Source: Fibrobacter sp. UWR3 (lineage in GTDB: Bacteria; Fibrobacterota; Fibrobacteria; Fibrobacterales; Fibrobacteraceae). Taken from it: DNA of 64,000 nucleotides. The stretch is from NCBI RefSeq assembly GCF_900143055.1, contig NZ_FRCW01000003.1:248001-312000 (forward strand), read 5' to 3'. Numbering within the stretch: position 1 is the first letter of the stretch; each line of letters opens with the position of its first letter. Under the pieces are notes generated by a model, which did not search any database, was not told where the DNA came from, and saw only the letters and a list, made by a program, of their open reading frames with translations. Made by a program: the position numbers and the translations under genes. Below, piece by piece: positions 9,206-17,847 of this stretch.

Positions 9206-9787
9206 ATGGCCGATTGCAACGAAAAGAAAGAAAACCAGACTCCGGAAATGATGAAGAAGGCGGAAGAATTCCTCGCTTCCAAGCGCCGTATCTTCCTGTG
9301 GGGCGGTGTCGATGACGAGAGCGCCGAACGCATCGTGAAGCAGCTCCTGTACCTGGATTCCCTGAACCACGAAGACATCGTGTTCTTCATCAACAGCCCG
9401 GGTGGCGTGATTTCTAGCGGTCTCGCCATCTACGACTGCATGAACGCCATCCAGAGCGACGTCGTGACGGTCTGCTGCGGCCAGGCGGCATCCATGGGCG
9501 CCGTGCTCCTTACCGCCGGTGCAAAAGGCAAGCGCGTCGCATGGCCGAACGCCCGCATCATGATTCACCAGCCGCTCATTCACGGCGAGATTGTGGCACC
9601 CGCGAGCGATATCCAGATCCAGGCCGAAGAAATGCTCCGCATCCGCGGCATCACGGGCAAGATCCTTGCCGAGACCTCGGGCCACACGATCGAGGAAATC
9701 GACCGCGACACCGAACGCGACAACTTCATGAGCGCCGAAGAGGCCAAGGCCTACGGCCTGGTCGACAAGGTCGAGAGCCTCGTCTAA
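9206..9787 (+). CDS. clpP: ATP-dependent Clp protease proteolytic subunit
   Basis: 193 residues from the ATG at 9206, preceded by AAAAGGA. An earlier start at 9167 would add 13 residues unlike the family. The catalytic triad is visible: Ser in CGQAASMGAVLL, His in MIHQP, and Asp in the DRDTERDNFMSAEEA region. It forms the proteolytic chamber used with ClpX or ClpA. Neither ATPase nor trigger factor is next to it; ftsY follows 23 bp downstream. The oligomerisation strand FFINSPGGVISSGLAIYD is intact. Confidence 0.95.
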   Translation: MADCNEKKENQTPEMMKKAEEFLASKRRIFLWGGVDDESAERIVKQLLYLDSLNHEDIVFFINSPGGVISSGLAIYDCMNAIQSDVVTVCCGQAASMGAVLLTAGAKGKRVAWPNARIMIHQPLIHGEIVAPASDIQIQAEEMLRIRGITGKILAETSGHTIEEIDRDTERDNFMSAEEAKAYGLVDKVESLV

Positions 9788-9810
9788 CGGCGCGTTAAAG
9801 GATTCTAGAA

Positions 9811-10731
9811 ATGGGCCTGTTTTCTGCCATCAAGAGCGGTCTTGCAAAGACGCGCGACGCCCTCATGGGCGAACTCAAGGGCATTGTCGGCGCGGGCAAG
9901 ATTACCGACGACACGCTCGAGGAACTCGAGGAACACCTGATCAAGGCCGATGTTGGCGTAGAGGCCGCATTCCTCTTGACGGATGCTCTCCGCGAACAGG
10001 CGCTGGGCAAGTCGCTCACCACCGAGCAGGTGCTCGACATCATGCGGAGCGAGGCGGAACGCTTATTGAAGGACCCGCCGCCGTTCGAACTCAAGGGCAA
10101 GCCGCACGTGGTTCTCGTGATTGGCGTGAACGGCGCCGGCAAGACGACCACGATTGGCAAGCTCGCCGCCCGCTGGATTAATGAAGGCAAGAAGGTGATG
10201 ATCGCCGCCTGCGACACGTTCCGCGCCGCGGCCATCGAACAGCTGGAAACATGGGCGCAGCGCAGCGGTGCCGAATTCGTGAAGCACCAGGAAGGGAGTG
10301 ACCCTGCGGCAGTCGCGTTCGACGCGTGCCAGGCCGCCGTCGCCCGCGGGTGCGACGTGGTGCTGATTGATACCGCCGGCCGCCTGCACAACAAGGACTA
10401 CCTGATGGAAGAACTCAAGAAGATAGTCCGCGTGATGAAGAAGGTGAACCCGGATTTTCCGCACGACATGTGGCTCGTGATTGACGGCAATACCGGCCAG
10501 AACACCATCAACCAGACGAAGATTTTCAACCAGAGTTTCCCCTTGACGGGACTCGTGGTCACCAAGCTCGACGGGACTGCACGTGGAGGTGCGGTTCTCA
10601 GCATCGCAAGTTCGCTCCAGATTCCCATCCGCTGGATTGGCATGGGCGAGCGCATCGACCAGCTGGTGCCCTTCAGCAAGGCCGAATACGTGGAAGGCCT
10701 TTTCGAGAACGCGCTGGAAGAGCAGCCTTAA
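9811..10731 (+). CDS. ftsY: Signal recognition particle receptor FtsY
   Basis: 306 residues: an N domain (about 1-90) followed by the G domain with GVNGAGKTTTIGKLA (G1), DTFRAAAIEQLETWA, DTAGRLHNKDYLMEEL (G3), TKLDGTARGG (G4) and GMGERIDQLVPF near the end. It is the SRP receptor that docks Ffh-bound ribosomes at the membrane. The acidic A domain of enterobacterial FtsY is absent, as in many bacteria. It starts 23 bp after clpP and is followed after 18 bp by a lipoprotein gene, so the group may be one transcript. Confidence 0.95.
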   Translation: MGLFSAIKSGLAKTRDALMGELKGIVGAGKITDDTLEELEEHLIKADVGVEAAFLLTDALREQALGKSLTTEQVLDIMRSEAERLLKDPPPFELKGKPHVVLVIGVNGAGKTTTIGKLAARWINEGKKVMIAACDTFRAAAIEQLETWAQRSGAEFVKHQEGSDPAAVAFDACQAAVARGCDVVLIDTAGRLHNKDYLMEELKKIVRVMKKVNPDFPHDMWLVIDGNTGQNTINQTKIFNQSFPLTGLVVTKLDGTARGGAVLSIASSLQIPIRWIGMGERIDQLVPFSKAEYVEGLFENALEEQP

Positions 10732-10749
10732 CGTCTAAGGGTTCCGGCG

Positions 10750-11130
10750 ATGGCGAGATTCACGCAAGATATGGCGAATGAGGCGCGGGCGACCGCGTTT
10801 CGTTTTGCTTTTGCCGTGCTCGCCGCGTTCCTGCTTGCCTCGTGCAGCAAGGAAGATATCAAGCCCGACATGCGCCTGGTGGAGGCGTTTGTCGAAGTGC
10901 GCATAATCGAGCAGAACTACGGTGCGGAAGCTCCTGCGGCAAGGCTTGCCCGCCAGGCGACGCTCAAGAAGTACGGCTACACCACCGAAACGTTTACGCA
11001 GGCATGCGACGCCGTCCTGAACGACGACGCCATGTGGCTCCCGTTCGAGCGTGCGGTTACCGAGCGCATCGATTCGCTGCTGGGCATCCCGAAGCCGGTC
11101 AAGGAAAAAAAGAAGGGGGACAAGAAGTGA
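10750..11130 (+). CDS. Small lipoprotein, DUF4296-like
   Basis: 126 residues. A hydrophobic signal ends in a lipobox (AFLLASC, Cys at about residue 34), followed by SKEDIKPDMRLVEAFVEVRIIEQNYG. The mature part is helical and ends in a basic tail (KPVKEKKKGDKK). The layout (D-M-x-L-V-E-A-F, a segment predicted to bind upstream of a helical hairpin) recalls DUF4296 lipoproteins, but this is weak. The first ATG at 10750 gives an over-long signal; ATG 10771 is possible. The stop overlaps the next gene's start (TGATG), implying translational coupling with the thioredoxin-like protein. Confidence 0.75.
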   Translation: MARFTQDMANEARATAFRFAFAVLAAFLLASCSKEDIKPDMRLVEAFVEVRIIEQNYGAEAPAARLARQATLKKYGYTTETFTQACDAVLNDDAMWLPFERAVTERIDSLLGIPKPVKEKKKGDKK

Positions 11131-11636
11131 TGCGCGTTTCCCGTTTTGCGCCGGCTTTTGCCGCGGTCTTGTTCCTGTTGGCGTTCTGCGTATCCGCCGG
11201 TTTATCGCCCGCGTATGCGGCAGTCCCGAAGAAGAAGTCTAAAGTCCACTGGATGGACTACGCGACAGCACTCGCGAAGGCGAAACAGAACCCGAAGCTC
11301 ATCTTTGTCGACCTGTATGCGGACTGGTGCGTGCCCTGCCGCATCATGGAGGCGAACGTGTACAGCGATCCGACGGTAGCCTCGCTACTGAACAGCAGGT
11401 TCTACGCCGTAAAGCTCAATGCCGAGTCGCAAGACACGATTTCGTGTGACGGGGAGCGCAAGACGGTACAGCGCTGCTACTTCGACACGTGGGAATTGAG
11501 CGCTTTGCCCGCCTTCGTGCTCGTGGCGCCGAAAGGTCTTACTATATTGACGGTGACGGACTCCATGAGCCCCGAAGAAATGCAGTCTCTTCTTTTCAAG
11601 TTCCTTGTAAAGGAAGAGGAGTGGATAAAACAATGA
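11130..11636 (+). CDS. Periplasmic thioredoxin-fold protein
   Basis: 168 residues. The signal peptide (about 1-30) is followed by a thioredoxin fold with VDLYADWCVPCRIMEANVY, i.e. a WCVPC active site like the C-terminal domain of DsbD, and the cis-Pro in LSALPAFVLVAP. Two further cysteines (DTISCDGERKTVQRCYF) lie between, an extra feature. The start overlaps the lipoprotein stop, and its own stop overlaps the glycosyltransferase start (ATGA). It probably reduces or isomerises disulfides, or maintains apo-cytochrome or pilin cysteines; the substrate is unknown. Confidence 0.85.
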   Translation: MRVSRFAPAFAAVLFLLAFCVSAGLSPAYAAVPKKKSKVHWMDYATALAKAKQNPKLIFVDLYADWCVPCRIMEANVYSDPTVASLLNSRFYAVKLNAESQDTISCDGERKTVQRCYFDTWELSALPAFVLVAPKGLTILTVTDSMSPEEMQSLLFKFLVKEEEWIKQ

Positions 11637-12784
11637 GTGAAGAAGTAGTATTCTATTTGCGCGTCGCCTTCTGGGGGCTGTTTTTTCTGCTTGCGCTCTG
11701 CTACGTGATTTTCCCGGTGACGCTCCCGTTCGTGAGCGAACTCTTCAAGCGCCGCCGCCGCGATATCATTGAAAATTTTGATCTGCCTACGGTTTCGCTC
11801 CTGATATCGGCCTTCAACGAGGAAGGCGTCATCGAGCGCAAAATCCAGAACATCCTGGAAATCGACTACCCGAAAGAGAAACTCGAAGTCCTGATAGGCG
11901 ACGACGGTTCTGCGGACCGCACCGCAGAAATTATCGCGCGATACGCCGACAAGGGAATCACCCTCGTGAAGGCCCCGAAGAATGCGGGCAAGGCGGCGAT
12001 GCTCAACCGCCTGCAGAAAATTGCGAAGGGCGAGATTCTCGTGTTCTGCGACGCGAACACGATGTTCTTCCCGAACGTGGTACGCAAGCTTGTCGCCCCC
12101 TTCGAGGATCGCAAAATCGGGTGCGTCTGCGGCCACCTGATTCTTTCGGACAAGAGCGGGAGCATGCTCGGCCAGGGCGAAAGTTCGTACTGGGATTTGG
12201 AATCCGAAATCAAAAAGTTCGAGGGAATCCTCGACAGGCTTATCGGCGGTAACGGCGCACTCTACGCCATCCGGCGTAACCTCTATACGGAACTGCCCGT
12301 AAAGAAGAGCGTCATGGACGACTTCTTCATTACCACGAAGATTCTCCAGAAGGGGTATTTCTGCACGTTTGTCGCAAGCGCCATCGGCACGGAACAGACA
12401 TCGAAGGAATCGAGCGGCGAGTTCCGGCGCAAGGTGCGTATCGGGCGCGCGAACTTCAACTACCTGTGGTCTTACCTGCCGCTGCTGAACCCGTTCCGCC
12501 CGCTGCTTGCGTACCTCTTTTTCTCGCACAAGATTCTGCGCTGGTTCTCCCCGCACCTCATAATACTGCTGTTTATCCTGAACACGCTCCTTTTGCCTTT
12601 TGGCCGTGTTTATCAGGTGTCGTTCGGGTTCCTTGTGCTCGCCTTCCTTGTTTGCGTGACGAAGGCGGTGCCGAGTGCATATTACTTTATGTCGATGAAC
12701 CTAGCCCTGCTCAAGGGATTCTTCCTCTCGTTCAGGCGTGAAAAGAGCGGTGGCTGGGCCCGCGAAGCGCGCAGCGATGAGTAG
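11633..12784 (+). CDS. Membrane family-2 glycosyltransferase
   Basis: 383 residues from the ATG at 11633, with AGGAAGAGGAG upstream. An N-terminal helix (about 8-30) precedes a GT2 domain: LISAFNEEGVIERKI, VLIGDDGSADRT (DDGS nucleotide-sugar site), VFCDANTMF, and a late DDFF segment (KKSVMDDFFITTKI) followed by a QxxRW-like region (RRKVRIGRANFNYLW). Two or three C-terminal helices follow (about 285-350). The pattern is that of processive or polyprenol-linked transferases such as the N-acetylglucosaminyltransferase IcaA/PgaC group. Being coupled to a thioredoxin-like gene is unexplained. Product unknown. Confidence 0.88.
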   Translation: MSEEVVFYLRVAFWGLFFLLALCYVIFPVTLPFVSELFKRRRRDIIENFDLPTVSLLISAFNEEGVIERKIQNILEIDYPKEKLEVLIGDDGSADRTAEIIARYADKGITLVKAPKNAGKAAMLNRLQKIAKGEILVFCDANTMFFPNVVRKLVAPFEDRKIGCVCGHLILSDKSGSMLGQGESSYWDLESEIKKFEGILDRLIGGNGALYAIRRNLYTELPVKKSVMDDFFITTKILQKGYFCTFVASAIGTEQTSKESSGEFRRKVRIGRANFNYLWSYLPLLNPFRPLLAYLFFSHKILRWFSPHLIILLFILNTLLLPFGRVYQVSFGFLVLAFLVCVTKAVPSAYYFMSMNLALLKGFFLSFRREKSGGWAREARSDE

Positions 12785-12790
12785 TTTTAA

Positions 12791-12818
12791 ATGTGAAGTG
12801 TGTAATGTGAGGTGTAAA
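12791..12818 (+). repeat. Degenerate 7-bp repeats after the glycosyltransferase
   Basis: Four units (ATGTGAA, GTGTGTA, ATGTGAG, GTGTAAA) fill the short gap between the glycosyltransferase stop and the next gene. Less regular than the copies at 3512 and 7668, but the period is the same. Confidence 0.6.
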
Positions 12819-12819
12819 A

Positions 12820-13302
12820 TTGTGCGAGAAAGTTTTTAAAGTGAAGTTGGCATTTTTTAAAGCGGTCTTGTTGGCCGTCGCATTCGCGGTCGTTCCGGCG
12901 AACGCCTTCACGATGGACGTGCAGGGTGGTGTTACAAACCACGTGAGCGAACTCTCCAAGTTCAACATGAGTTTCTATGGCCACTGGTGGTTCCCTATCG
13001 ACAAGATGACCTTTGTGGGTGTGGGCGGCGGTTACGAAGAACTTGACAACGTCGGCTACGTTCCGCTTTCTGCCAGCCTGTGGGTGCGCCTCCCCATCGG
13101 GCGGCAGGTGCTCCCGGTCGCTATCGGCGATTTTGGCTACATGATTGGCGAACGCCACCAGATGTTCTGGCGCGCAGGCGGCGGGCTCGACATCAAGAAC
13201 GGGGACTACTCCTCCATCCTGCTTATGGCAGGCTACCAGTACCTGCACCACGACGGGCACGGCTTCGTGTACCTCCACGCAGGAATCCTCGTGGAAATCT
13301 AG
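12820..13302 (+). CDS. Small outer-membrane beta-barrel-like protein
   Basis: 160 residues if the TTG at 12820 is used; a GTG at 12841 would give 153 and still keep the signal peptide (KLAFFKAVLLAVAFAVVPANAF). The mature part alternates Gly/aromatic residues in strand-like stretches (KMTFVGVGGGYEELDNVGYVPLSASLWVRLP; HGFVYLHAGILVEI at the C-terminus ending in Ile), as in a small barrel. No family recognised. It follows the glycosyltransferase after a heptamer repeat tract that contains no good ribosome site, so the start is uncertain. Confidence 0.7.
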   Translation: MCEKVFKVKLAFFKAVLLAVAFAVVPANAFTMDVQGGVTNHVSELSKFNMSFYGHWWFPIDKMTFVGVGGGYEELDNVGYVPLSASLWVRLPIGRQVLPVAIGDFGYMIGERHQMFWRAGGGLDIKNGDYSSILLMAGYQYLHHDGHGFVYLHAGILVEI

Positions 13303-13344
13303 AATCGCTCTTGCATACTCAAGAACTTAACTGGGAGGTGCAAA

Positions 13345-13917
13345 ATGCTCGGTAGATTACTTATCTGTCTTTTGCTTTTTATTTTCCTTGGCTGCGAAAA
13401 TCGTGAAGATGATTCTTGCCCGCCTCCCGTTGATAGCGTATCGACAAATCAATGCAAGCAGTGCATGGATGACGAGAAGTCCTATTCGGCTTTTGGGCTA
13501 TTCCTGAACCATTACTTTAGTCATTTTGACGACACATTTTCTTTAGATGATGATCTTGTGATTTATATGTACCCGGTGAATGACGGCTATTTTATGTATT
13601 CTAAAAACAAAGAAGTAAACAAGGTCTGGTCGAGCGTTTGCGGTGTGTACGAGAGTCTGTCCCCGGAACAGATGGAAAGGCTGAATAACATTGAAAATAA
13701 TGTGAGGATTGTGACGCGAGAAAATCCGTCAAAAAATGGACCAAGAATTTCCTTGTTCATGTGGAAGGGGAAAAGCAATAAGCATGCTTCATTAAAAGAA
13801 AGGTTTGAATATTTCCCGGGCAATGAAGAAATCAGAGGGGATGACAACATGTACAATTTCTTTGCGAAAGAAGTTTTTGTACATGGATGTAAGAAACATC
13901 TTCTCTCGACCTTCTGA
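13345..13917 (+). CDS. Lipoprotein of unknown function
   Basis: 190 residues. The lipobox is FIFLGC (Cys at about residue 16), preceded by a GGGAGG ribosome site. The mature protein is acidic and Cys-containing (SCPPPVDSVSTNQCKQCMDDEKSY; a late HGCKK). I recognise no domain. Its base composition is noticeably more AT-rich than the flanking genes, and its codon use differs (many ATT, AAA, TTT), so it may have been acquired. It ends just before a strong hairpin shared with the convergent pflB gene. Confidence 0.75.
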   Translation: MLGRLLICLLLFIFLGCENREDDSCPPPVDSVSTNQCKQCMDDEKSYSAFGLFLNHYFSHFDDTFSLDDDLVIYMYPVNDGYFMYSKNKEVNKVWSSVCGVYESLSPEQMERLNNIENNVRIVTRENPSKNGPRISLFMWKGKSNKHASLKERFEYFPGNEEIRGDDNMYNFFAKEVFVHGCKKHLLSTF

Positions 13918-13934
13918 ATGATGAACAACTAAAA

Positions 13935-13962
13935 AATCCCCCGGCTTAACTGGGGGATTCTT
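13935..13962. terminator. Bidirectional terminator between lipoprotein and pflB
   Basis: Perfect 8-bp arms AATCCCCC (13935-13942) and GGGGGATT (13952-13959), loop GGCTTAACT, A-run on the left and T-rich on the right. It serves the lipoprotein on + and pflB on -. Confidence 0.85.
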
Positions 13963-14002
13963 GATAATTGCGATAAACGCTTTTACTCGCGAACGAGCGG
14001 TC

Positions 14003-16264
14003 TTATAACACGCCGTGTGCCTGGCGGGCAATCACGTCGAGCTGCTGTTCACGCGTAAGCTTGATGAAGCGCACCGCATAGCCGGACACGCGGATAGTGA
14101 AGTTCTGGTATTCTTCCTTCTCCGGGTGTTCCATCGCATCCTTCAGCTTCTCGACGCCGAACACGTTCACGTTCAGGTGGTGGCTTCCGGTACTGAAGTA
14201 CCCGTCCAAGACCTGCATGAGTTTTTCGGTACGTTCCGCGTCGTCGTGCCCGAGCGCTGCCGGGTTGATGGTCTGCGTGATGCTGATGCCATCGAGCGCG
14301 TAGTCGTACGGGATCTTTGCTGCGGAATTGAGCGAAGCCAGGAGGCCGTGCTTTTCGGCACCGTAGCTCGGGTTCGCGCCCGGAGAAAGCGGTTCACCCG
14401 CCTTGCGCCCATCGGGGAGCGTTCCCGTCGCCTTGCCATAGACAACGTTGCTCGTAATCGTGAGAATGCTGGTCGTCGGTTCGGAGTGGCGGTAGGTCGG
14501 GTTGTGTTTGATCTTCGCCATGAACGTCTTCAGGAGCCACACGGCAATGTCGTCGGCGCGGTCGTCGTCGTTTCCGTAACGCGGGAAGTCGCCTTCAATC
14601 TGGAAGTCCTGCGCAAGGCCGGTTTCCTTGTCGCGGATGACCTTCACCTTCGCGTACTTCACGGCGCAGAGGCTATCGACCACGTGGCTGAAGCCTGCGA
14701 TGCCGGTCGCGAACGTGCGGCGCACGTCGGTATCGATGAGCGCCATTTCGGCAGCCTCGTAGTAGTACTTGTCGTGCATGTAGTGAATCAGGTTCAGCGT
14801 GTTCACGTACAGGCGTGCAAGCCAGTCGAGGTACAGGTCGAACTTGTGCACCAGCTCGTCGTAGTCCAGGTACTCGCTCGTGATGGGCGGGTACTCGGGG
14901 CCAATCTGCTGGCCCTTGCAAATCGCCTCATCCTTACCGCCGTTGATGGCGTACAGGAGCGCCTTCGCGAGGTTCGCACGTGCACCGAAGAACTGCATCT
15001 CCTTGCCGGTCTGCGTTGCAGAAACACAGCAGCAGATGCTGTAGTCGTCACCCCAGATGGGGCGCATCGTGTCGTCGTTCTCGTACTGGATAGCGCTTGT
15101 CTTCACGGAGATTTCCGCGGCGAACTTCTTGAAGTTCTCGGGCAGGCGCGGGCTGTAGAGCACGGTGAGGTTCGGCTCGGGCGAGGGGCCCATGTTCACG
15201 AGCGTGTGCAAGAAGCGGTAGTCCGTCTTGGTGACCATGTGGCGGCCGTCCTGGCCGAGACCCGCAACTTCAAGCGTCGCCCACACCGGGTCGCCGCTGA
15301 ACAGTTCGTTGTAGCTCGTGATGCGCGCGAACTTGACCATGCGGAGCTTCATCACGAAGTGGTCCACGAGTTCCTGGGCTTCCTCTTCGGTGAGGATTCC
15401 CTTCTCCATGTCGCGGTTGATGTAGATGTCGAGGAACGTGGATACGCGGCCCACGCTCATTGCCGCACCGTTCTGCGTCTTGATGGCGGCGAGGTAGCCG
15501 AAGTACAGCCACTGCACGGCCTCGCGTGCGTTCCTTGCGGGCTTCGAAATGTCGTAGCCGTAAATCTTCGCCATTTCCTTCATGCCCTGGAGCGCCTTGA
15601 TCTGTTCGGCGAGTTCCTCGCGCTGGCGCACGACTTCTTCGGACATGTCGGTCTCGTCGGTGAGGGCCTTGTCGGCCATCTTCTTCTCGATGAGGTAGTC
15701 AATACCGTAGAGGGCCACGCGGCGGTAGTCGCCCACGATTCGACCGCGGCCGTAGGTGTCGGGGAGGCCCGTGATGATGTGCGCCTTACGGGCTGCGCGC
15801 ATTGCCGGGGTGTACGCGTCGAACACGCCCTGGTTGTGCGTCTTGTGGTAGTCCGTGAAAATGTGGTGCAGTTCTGCGCTCGGGGTGTAGCCGTAGTTCT
15901 TGCAGGATTCCTCGGCCATCTTGATGCCGCCGAACGGCATGAACGCGCGCTTCAGGGGCTTGTCCGTCTGGAGGCCCACAATCTTTTCCAAATCCTTCGT
16001 GCCTTCGCCGATGTAGCCGGCGGGGTGGCTCGTGAGCGTAGATACCACGTCGGTATCCATGTCGAGCACGCCACCCTTAGCGATTTCCTGCTTCTGCAGT
16101 TCCTGGACCTCGTTCCAGAGCTTGGTGGTGGCGGCGGTCGGGCCCACGAGGAACGACTTGTCCCCGTCGTAGGGCTTGTAGTTCTTCTGGATGAACATGC
16201 GGACGTTGATTTCTTCTTTCCAGCGCTGGCCGACGAGTCCGTCCCATTCTTCTTTCACTATCAT
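14003..16264 (-). CDS. pflB: Formate acetyltransferase (pyruvate formate-lyase)
   Basis: 753 residues, the usual length. The active site holds the Cys pair in [20 protein letters not shown], and the C-terminal glycyl-radical loop is RVSGYAVRF. Substrate-channel motifs such as [16 protein letters not shown] are intact. It converts pyruvate and CoA to acetyl-CoA and formate under anoxia, central to a succinate/acetate/formate fermenter. The activating enzyme pflA is not adjacent but lies 41 kb away at 57112. The 360-bp divergent upstream region holds a perfect inverted repeat at 16383 that may be an operator. Confidence 0.97.
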   Translation of the reverse strand: MIVKEEWDGLVGQRWKEEINVRMFIQKNYKPYDGDKSFLVGPTAATTKLWNEVQELQKQEIAKGGVLDMDTDVVSTLTSHPAGYIGEGTKDLEKIVGLQTDKPLKRAFMPFGGIKMAEESCKNYGYTPSAELHHIFTDYHKTHNQGVFDAYTPAMRAARKAHIITGLPDTYGRGRIVGDYRRVALYGIDYLIEKKMADKALTDETDMSEEVVRQREELAEQIKALQGMKEMAKIYGYDISKPARNAREAVQWLYFGYLAAIKTQNGAAMSVGRVSTFLDIYINRDMEKGILTEEEAQELVDHFVMKLRMVKFARITSYNELFSGDPVWATLEVAGLGQDGRHMVTKTDYRFLHTLVNMGPSPEPNLTVLYSPRLPENFKKFAAEISVKTSAIQYENDDTMRPIWGDDYSICCCVSATQTGKEMQFFGARANLAKALLYAINGGKDEAICKGQQIGPEYPPITSEYLDYDELVHKFDLYLDWLARLYVNTLNLIHYMHDKYYYEAAEMALIDTDVRRTFATGIAGFSHVVDSLCAVKYAKVKVIRDKETGLAQDFQIEGDFPRYGNDDDRADDIAVWLLKTFMAKIKHNPTYRHSEPTTSILTITSNVVYGKATGTLPDGRKAGEPLSPGANPSYGAEKHGLLASLNSAAKIPYDYALDGISITQTINPAALGHDDAERTEKLMQVLDGYFSTGSHHLNVNVFGVEKLKDAMEHPEKEEYQNFTIRVSGYAVRFIKLTREQQLDVIARQAHGVL

Positions 16265-16382
16265 CTTTTACCTTCTTTTATCCTTATTCAAAAAGCGATA
16301 ACAAACTATTTATGAGTCCAAATCTACCAAAAAAGCGGTGGGGTCAATCCCCGAAAAATCGGCGCCTATCGATGTTTGCACT

Positions 16383-16403
16383 ACATTGTAATTATTACAA
16401 TGT
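16383..16403. promoter_or_regulatory. Inverted repeat upstream of pflB
   Basis: Arms ACATTGTAA and TTACAATGT are perfectly complementary with a 3-bp spacer (TTA). It lies 119 bp upstream of the pflB start and 220 bp upstream of the divergent GH16 gene, in an AT-rich stretch. The core TTGTAA-N3-TTACAA resembles redox-responsive operators (Rex sites are TTGTGA-N6-TCACAA), but the spacing is different. The rest of the 16265-16623 gap contains no gene that I can support. Confidence 0.5.
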
Positions 16404-16623
16404 ATACATAATAAATTATCAAAGAGCAACAGGAAAAATTAAATATTTTACAATTTGTTGAGGGTCAACGAAATAACGCGTGCGACGGGAACGGAATTCT
16501 GGTGACGCCGGCGTTTTTAATACAGTTGATACACTTTTTACAGAACTTTAGCGTCTACGCGTGCGCGCCCCGTGAAAATAAGATACCTTTACGAATAGAA
16601 AAACTTGAAACCGCGAGGTTCCC

Positions 16624-17649
16624 ATGAAAACGAAATTCATCTTGCCCCTGGTTGTCGCTGCCGCGTTTGTCGCCTGCTCCGACGACTCCTCCTCCACCGC
16701 CCCGGCGAATCCCGATCCGACGCTCTCTTCCGACGCGTTCCCGACGGACCTGAGTTCCTCTTCGGACATGGCGGTCACTGACCCGACATCTTCTTCCGAC
16801 ATGCTCCTGCCGGAACTGTCGTCTTCCTCGGTCTTGCCCGATGTTCCTCTCTCTTCATCGGCAACTCCGTCGGCCGGCGGCATCGACCCGATTCCACCCG
16901 CAGTCGATGGACCGTACGACCCGACCAAGAAGTACACGTTCTACGGTGCGGAACTTACCGGCAAGGAACAGTTCCTGTACGGGCGTTTCGAGGCCCGCAT
17001 GAAGATGGCCGCTACAAGCGGTTCCGTGAGCTCCATGTTCCTCAACTACGACCTCTCCTGGAAAAAGGGCGACGAGCCGTGGAACGAGATTGACATCGAG
17101 ATTCTCGGCAAGGATCCGACCTCCTGGCAGTCCAATATCCTTACGCGTGAGGCCGACCCCTCCATTTCGGGCCTGACGGCATCGGAAAAGATTCACGAAT
17201 TCGGTTTCGACGCAACGAATGAATTTCATTTGTATGCAATCGTCTGGACTCCGGATTACGTTGCCTGGGAAATCGACAGCGTAGAAGTCCGCCGTGTATC
17301 GGTGGGTGAACTTGTGGGCAGCCACGCCGATGCGGACCAGGTGAAGTTCCTTACGGAACAGCAGTCCCTCCGCTTCAACCTGTGGGCCTCCAAGACCGCT
17401 AGCTGGACCGGCAAGTGGGCTCCGGAAAATCTCCCCATCGAGCAGCATATCGACTACGTGCGTGTGTACGCCTACAATGCGGATACCAAGGACTTCACCC
17501 TCTCCTGGCAAGATGACTTCGAAGGCGACGCTCTTGATTACAGCCGCTGGTCCGAAGGCAACTGGGAAATGGAGCGCGTGATGTACCGCGACCTGAACAT
17601 CCGCGTGGAAAACGGCTACGCCAAACTCCGCCTCGACTACGAACTGTAG
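16624..17649 (+). CDS. Circularly permuted GH16 glucanase-like lipoprotein
   Basis: 341 residues. Lipobox VAAAFVAC (Cys 19), then a Ser/Asp/Pro-rich linker to about residue 95 with repeated LSSSS-type motifs. The catalytic core follows the order of the F. succinogenes 1,3-1,4-beta-glucanase: FYGAELTGKEQFLYGRFEARMKMA, the catalytic strand WNEIDIEILGKD (ExDxE), then LRFNLWASKTASWTGKWAP. The strand FTLSWQDDFEGDALDYSRW, which is N-terminal in ordinary GH16, sits near the C-terminus, the diagnostic circular permutation. It should be a surface-anchored endo-beta-glucanase; the protein stops soon after that strand, with no extra C-terminal domain. Confidence 0.9.
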   Translation: MKTKFILPLVVAAAFVACSDDSSSTAPANPDPTLSSDAFPTDLSSSSDMAVTDPTSSSDMLLPELSSSSVLPDVPLSSSATPSAGGIDPIPPAVDGPYDPTKKYTFYGAELTGKEQFLYGRFEARMKMAATSGSVSSMFLNYDLSWKKGDEPWNEIDIEILGKDPTSWQSNILTREADPSISGLTASEKIHEFGFDATNEFHLYAIVWTPDYVAWEIDSVEVRRVSVGELVGSHADADQVKFLTEQQSLRFNLWASKTASWTGKWAPENLPIEQHIDYVRVYAYNADTKDFTLSWQDDFEGDALDYSRWSEGNWEMERVMYRDLNIRVENGYAKLRLDYEL

Positions 17650-17679
17650 CTTTTAACGAAATTCGCTCCTCCTAATGGG

Positions 17680-17707
17680 ACTCCCGGGTAACCCCGGGGG
17701 TTCTTTT
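17680..17707 (+). terminator. Terminator after the GH16 gene
   Basis: Stem ACTCCCGGG / CCCGGGGGT (one T-G pair), loop TAAC, followed by TCTTTT. It lies 31 bp after the GH16 stop. Confidence 0.8.
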
Positions 17708-17732
17708 GCGTCATCCCCGCGACTTTCTCGTC

Positions 17733-17757
17733 ATCCTCGCGTAGGCGAGGATCTTTT
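17733..17757. repeat. Short inverted-repeat element (ATCCTCGC/GCGAGGAT)
   Basis: Perfect 8-bp arms around GTAG, followed by TCTTTT, and preceded by a partial copy (GTCATCCCCGCGACTTTCTC). One member of a dispersed family that also occurs at 20522, 39699, 43094, 46166, 58012 and 58503. The rest of 17758-17847 holds only the alaS leader. Confidence 0.7.
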
Positions 17758-17847
17758 CTGCGTCATACCGAAGCCGTGCGCCGCACGGCAAGTGTATCCA
17801 TGAGATTTTTTTCTATCTTTACCCCCGAAAAATAAAAGGGACACATT

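Noticed and set aside
14015-16315. 766-codon plus-strand ORF opposite pflB
   Set aside because: Antisense to an unmistakable pyruvate formate-lyase; the high GC at third positions creates long antisense frames.
16383-16403. Firm call of a Rex operator
   Set aside because: The spacing and the arm bases differ from the Rex consensus; only an unnamed inverted repeat is supported.
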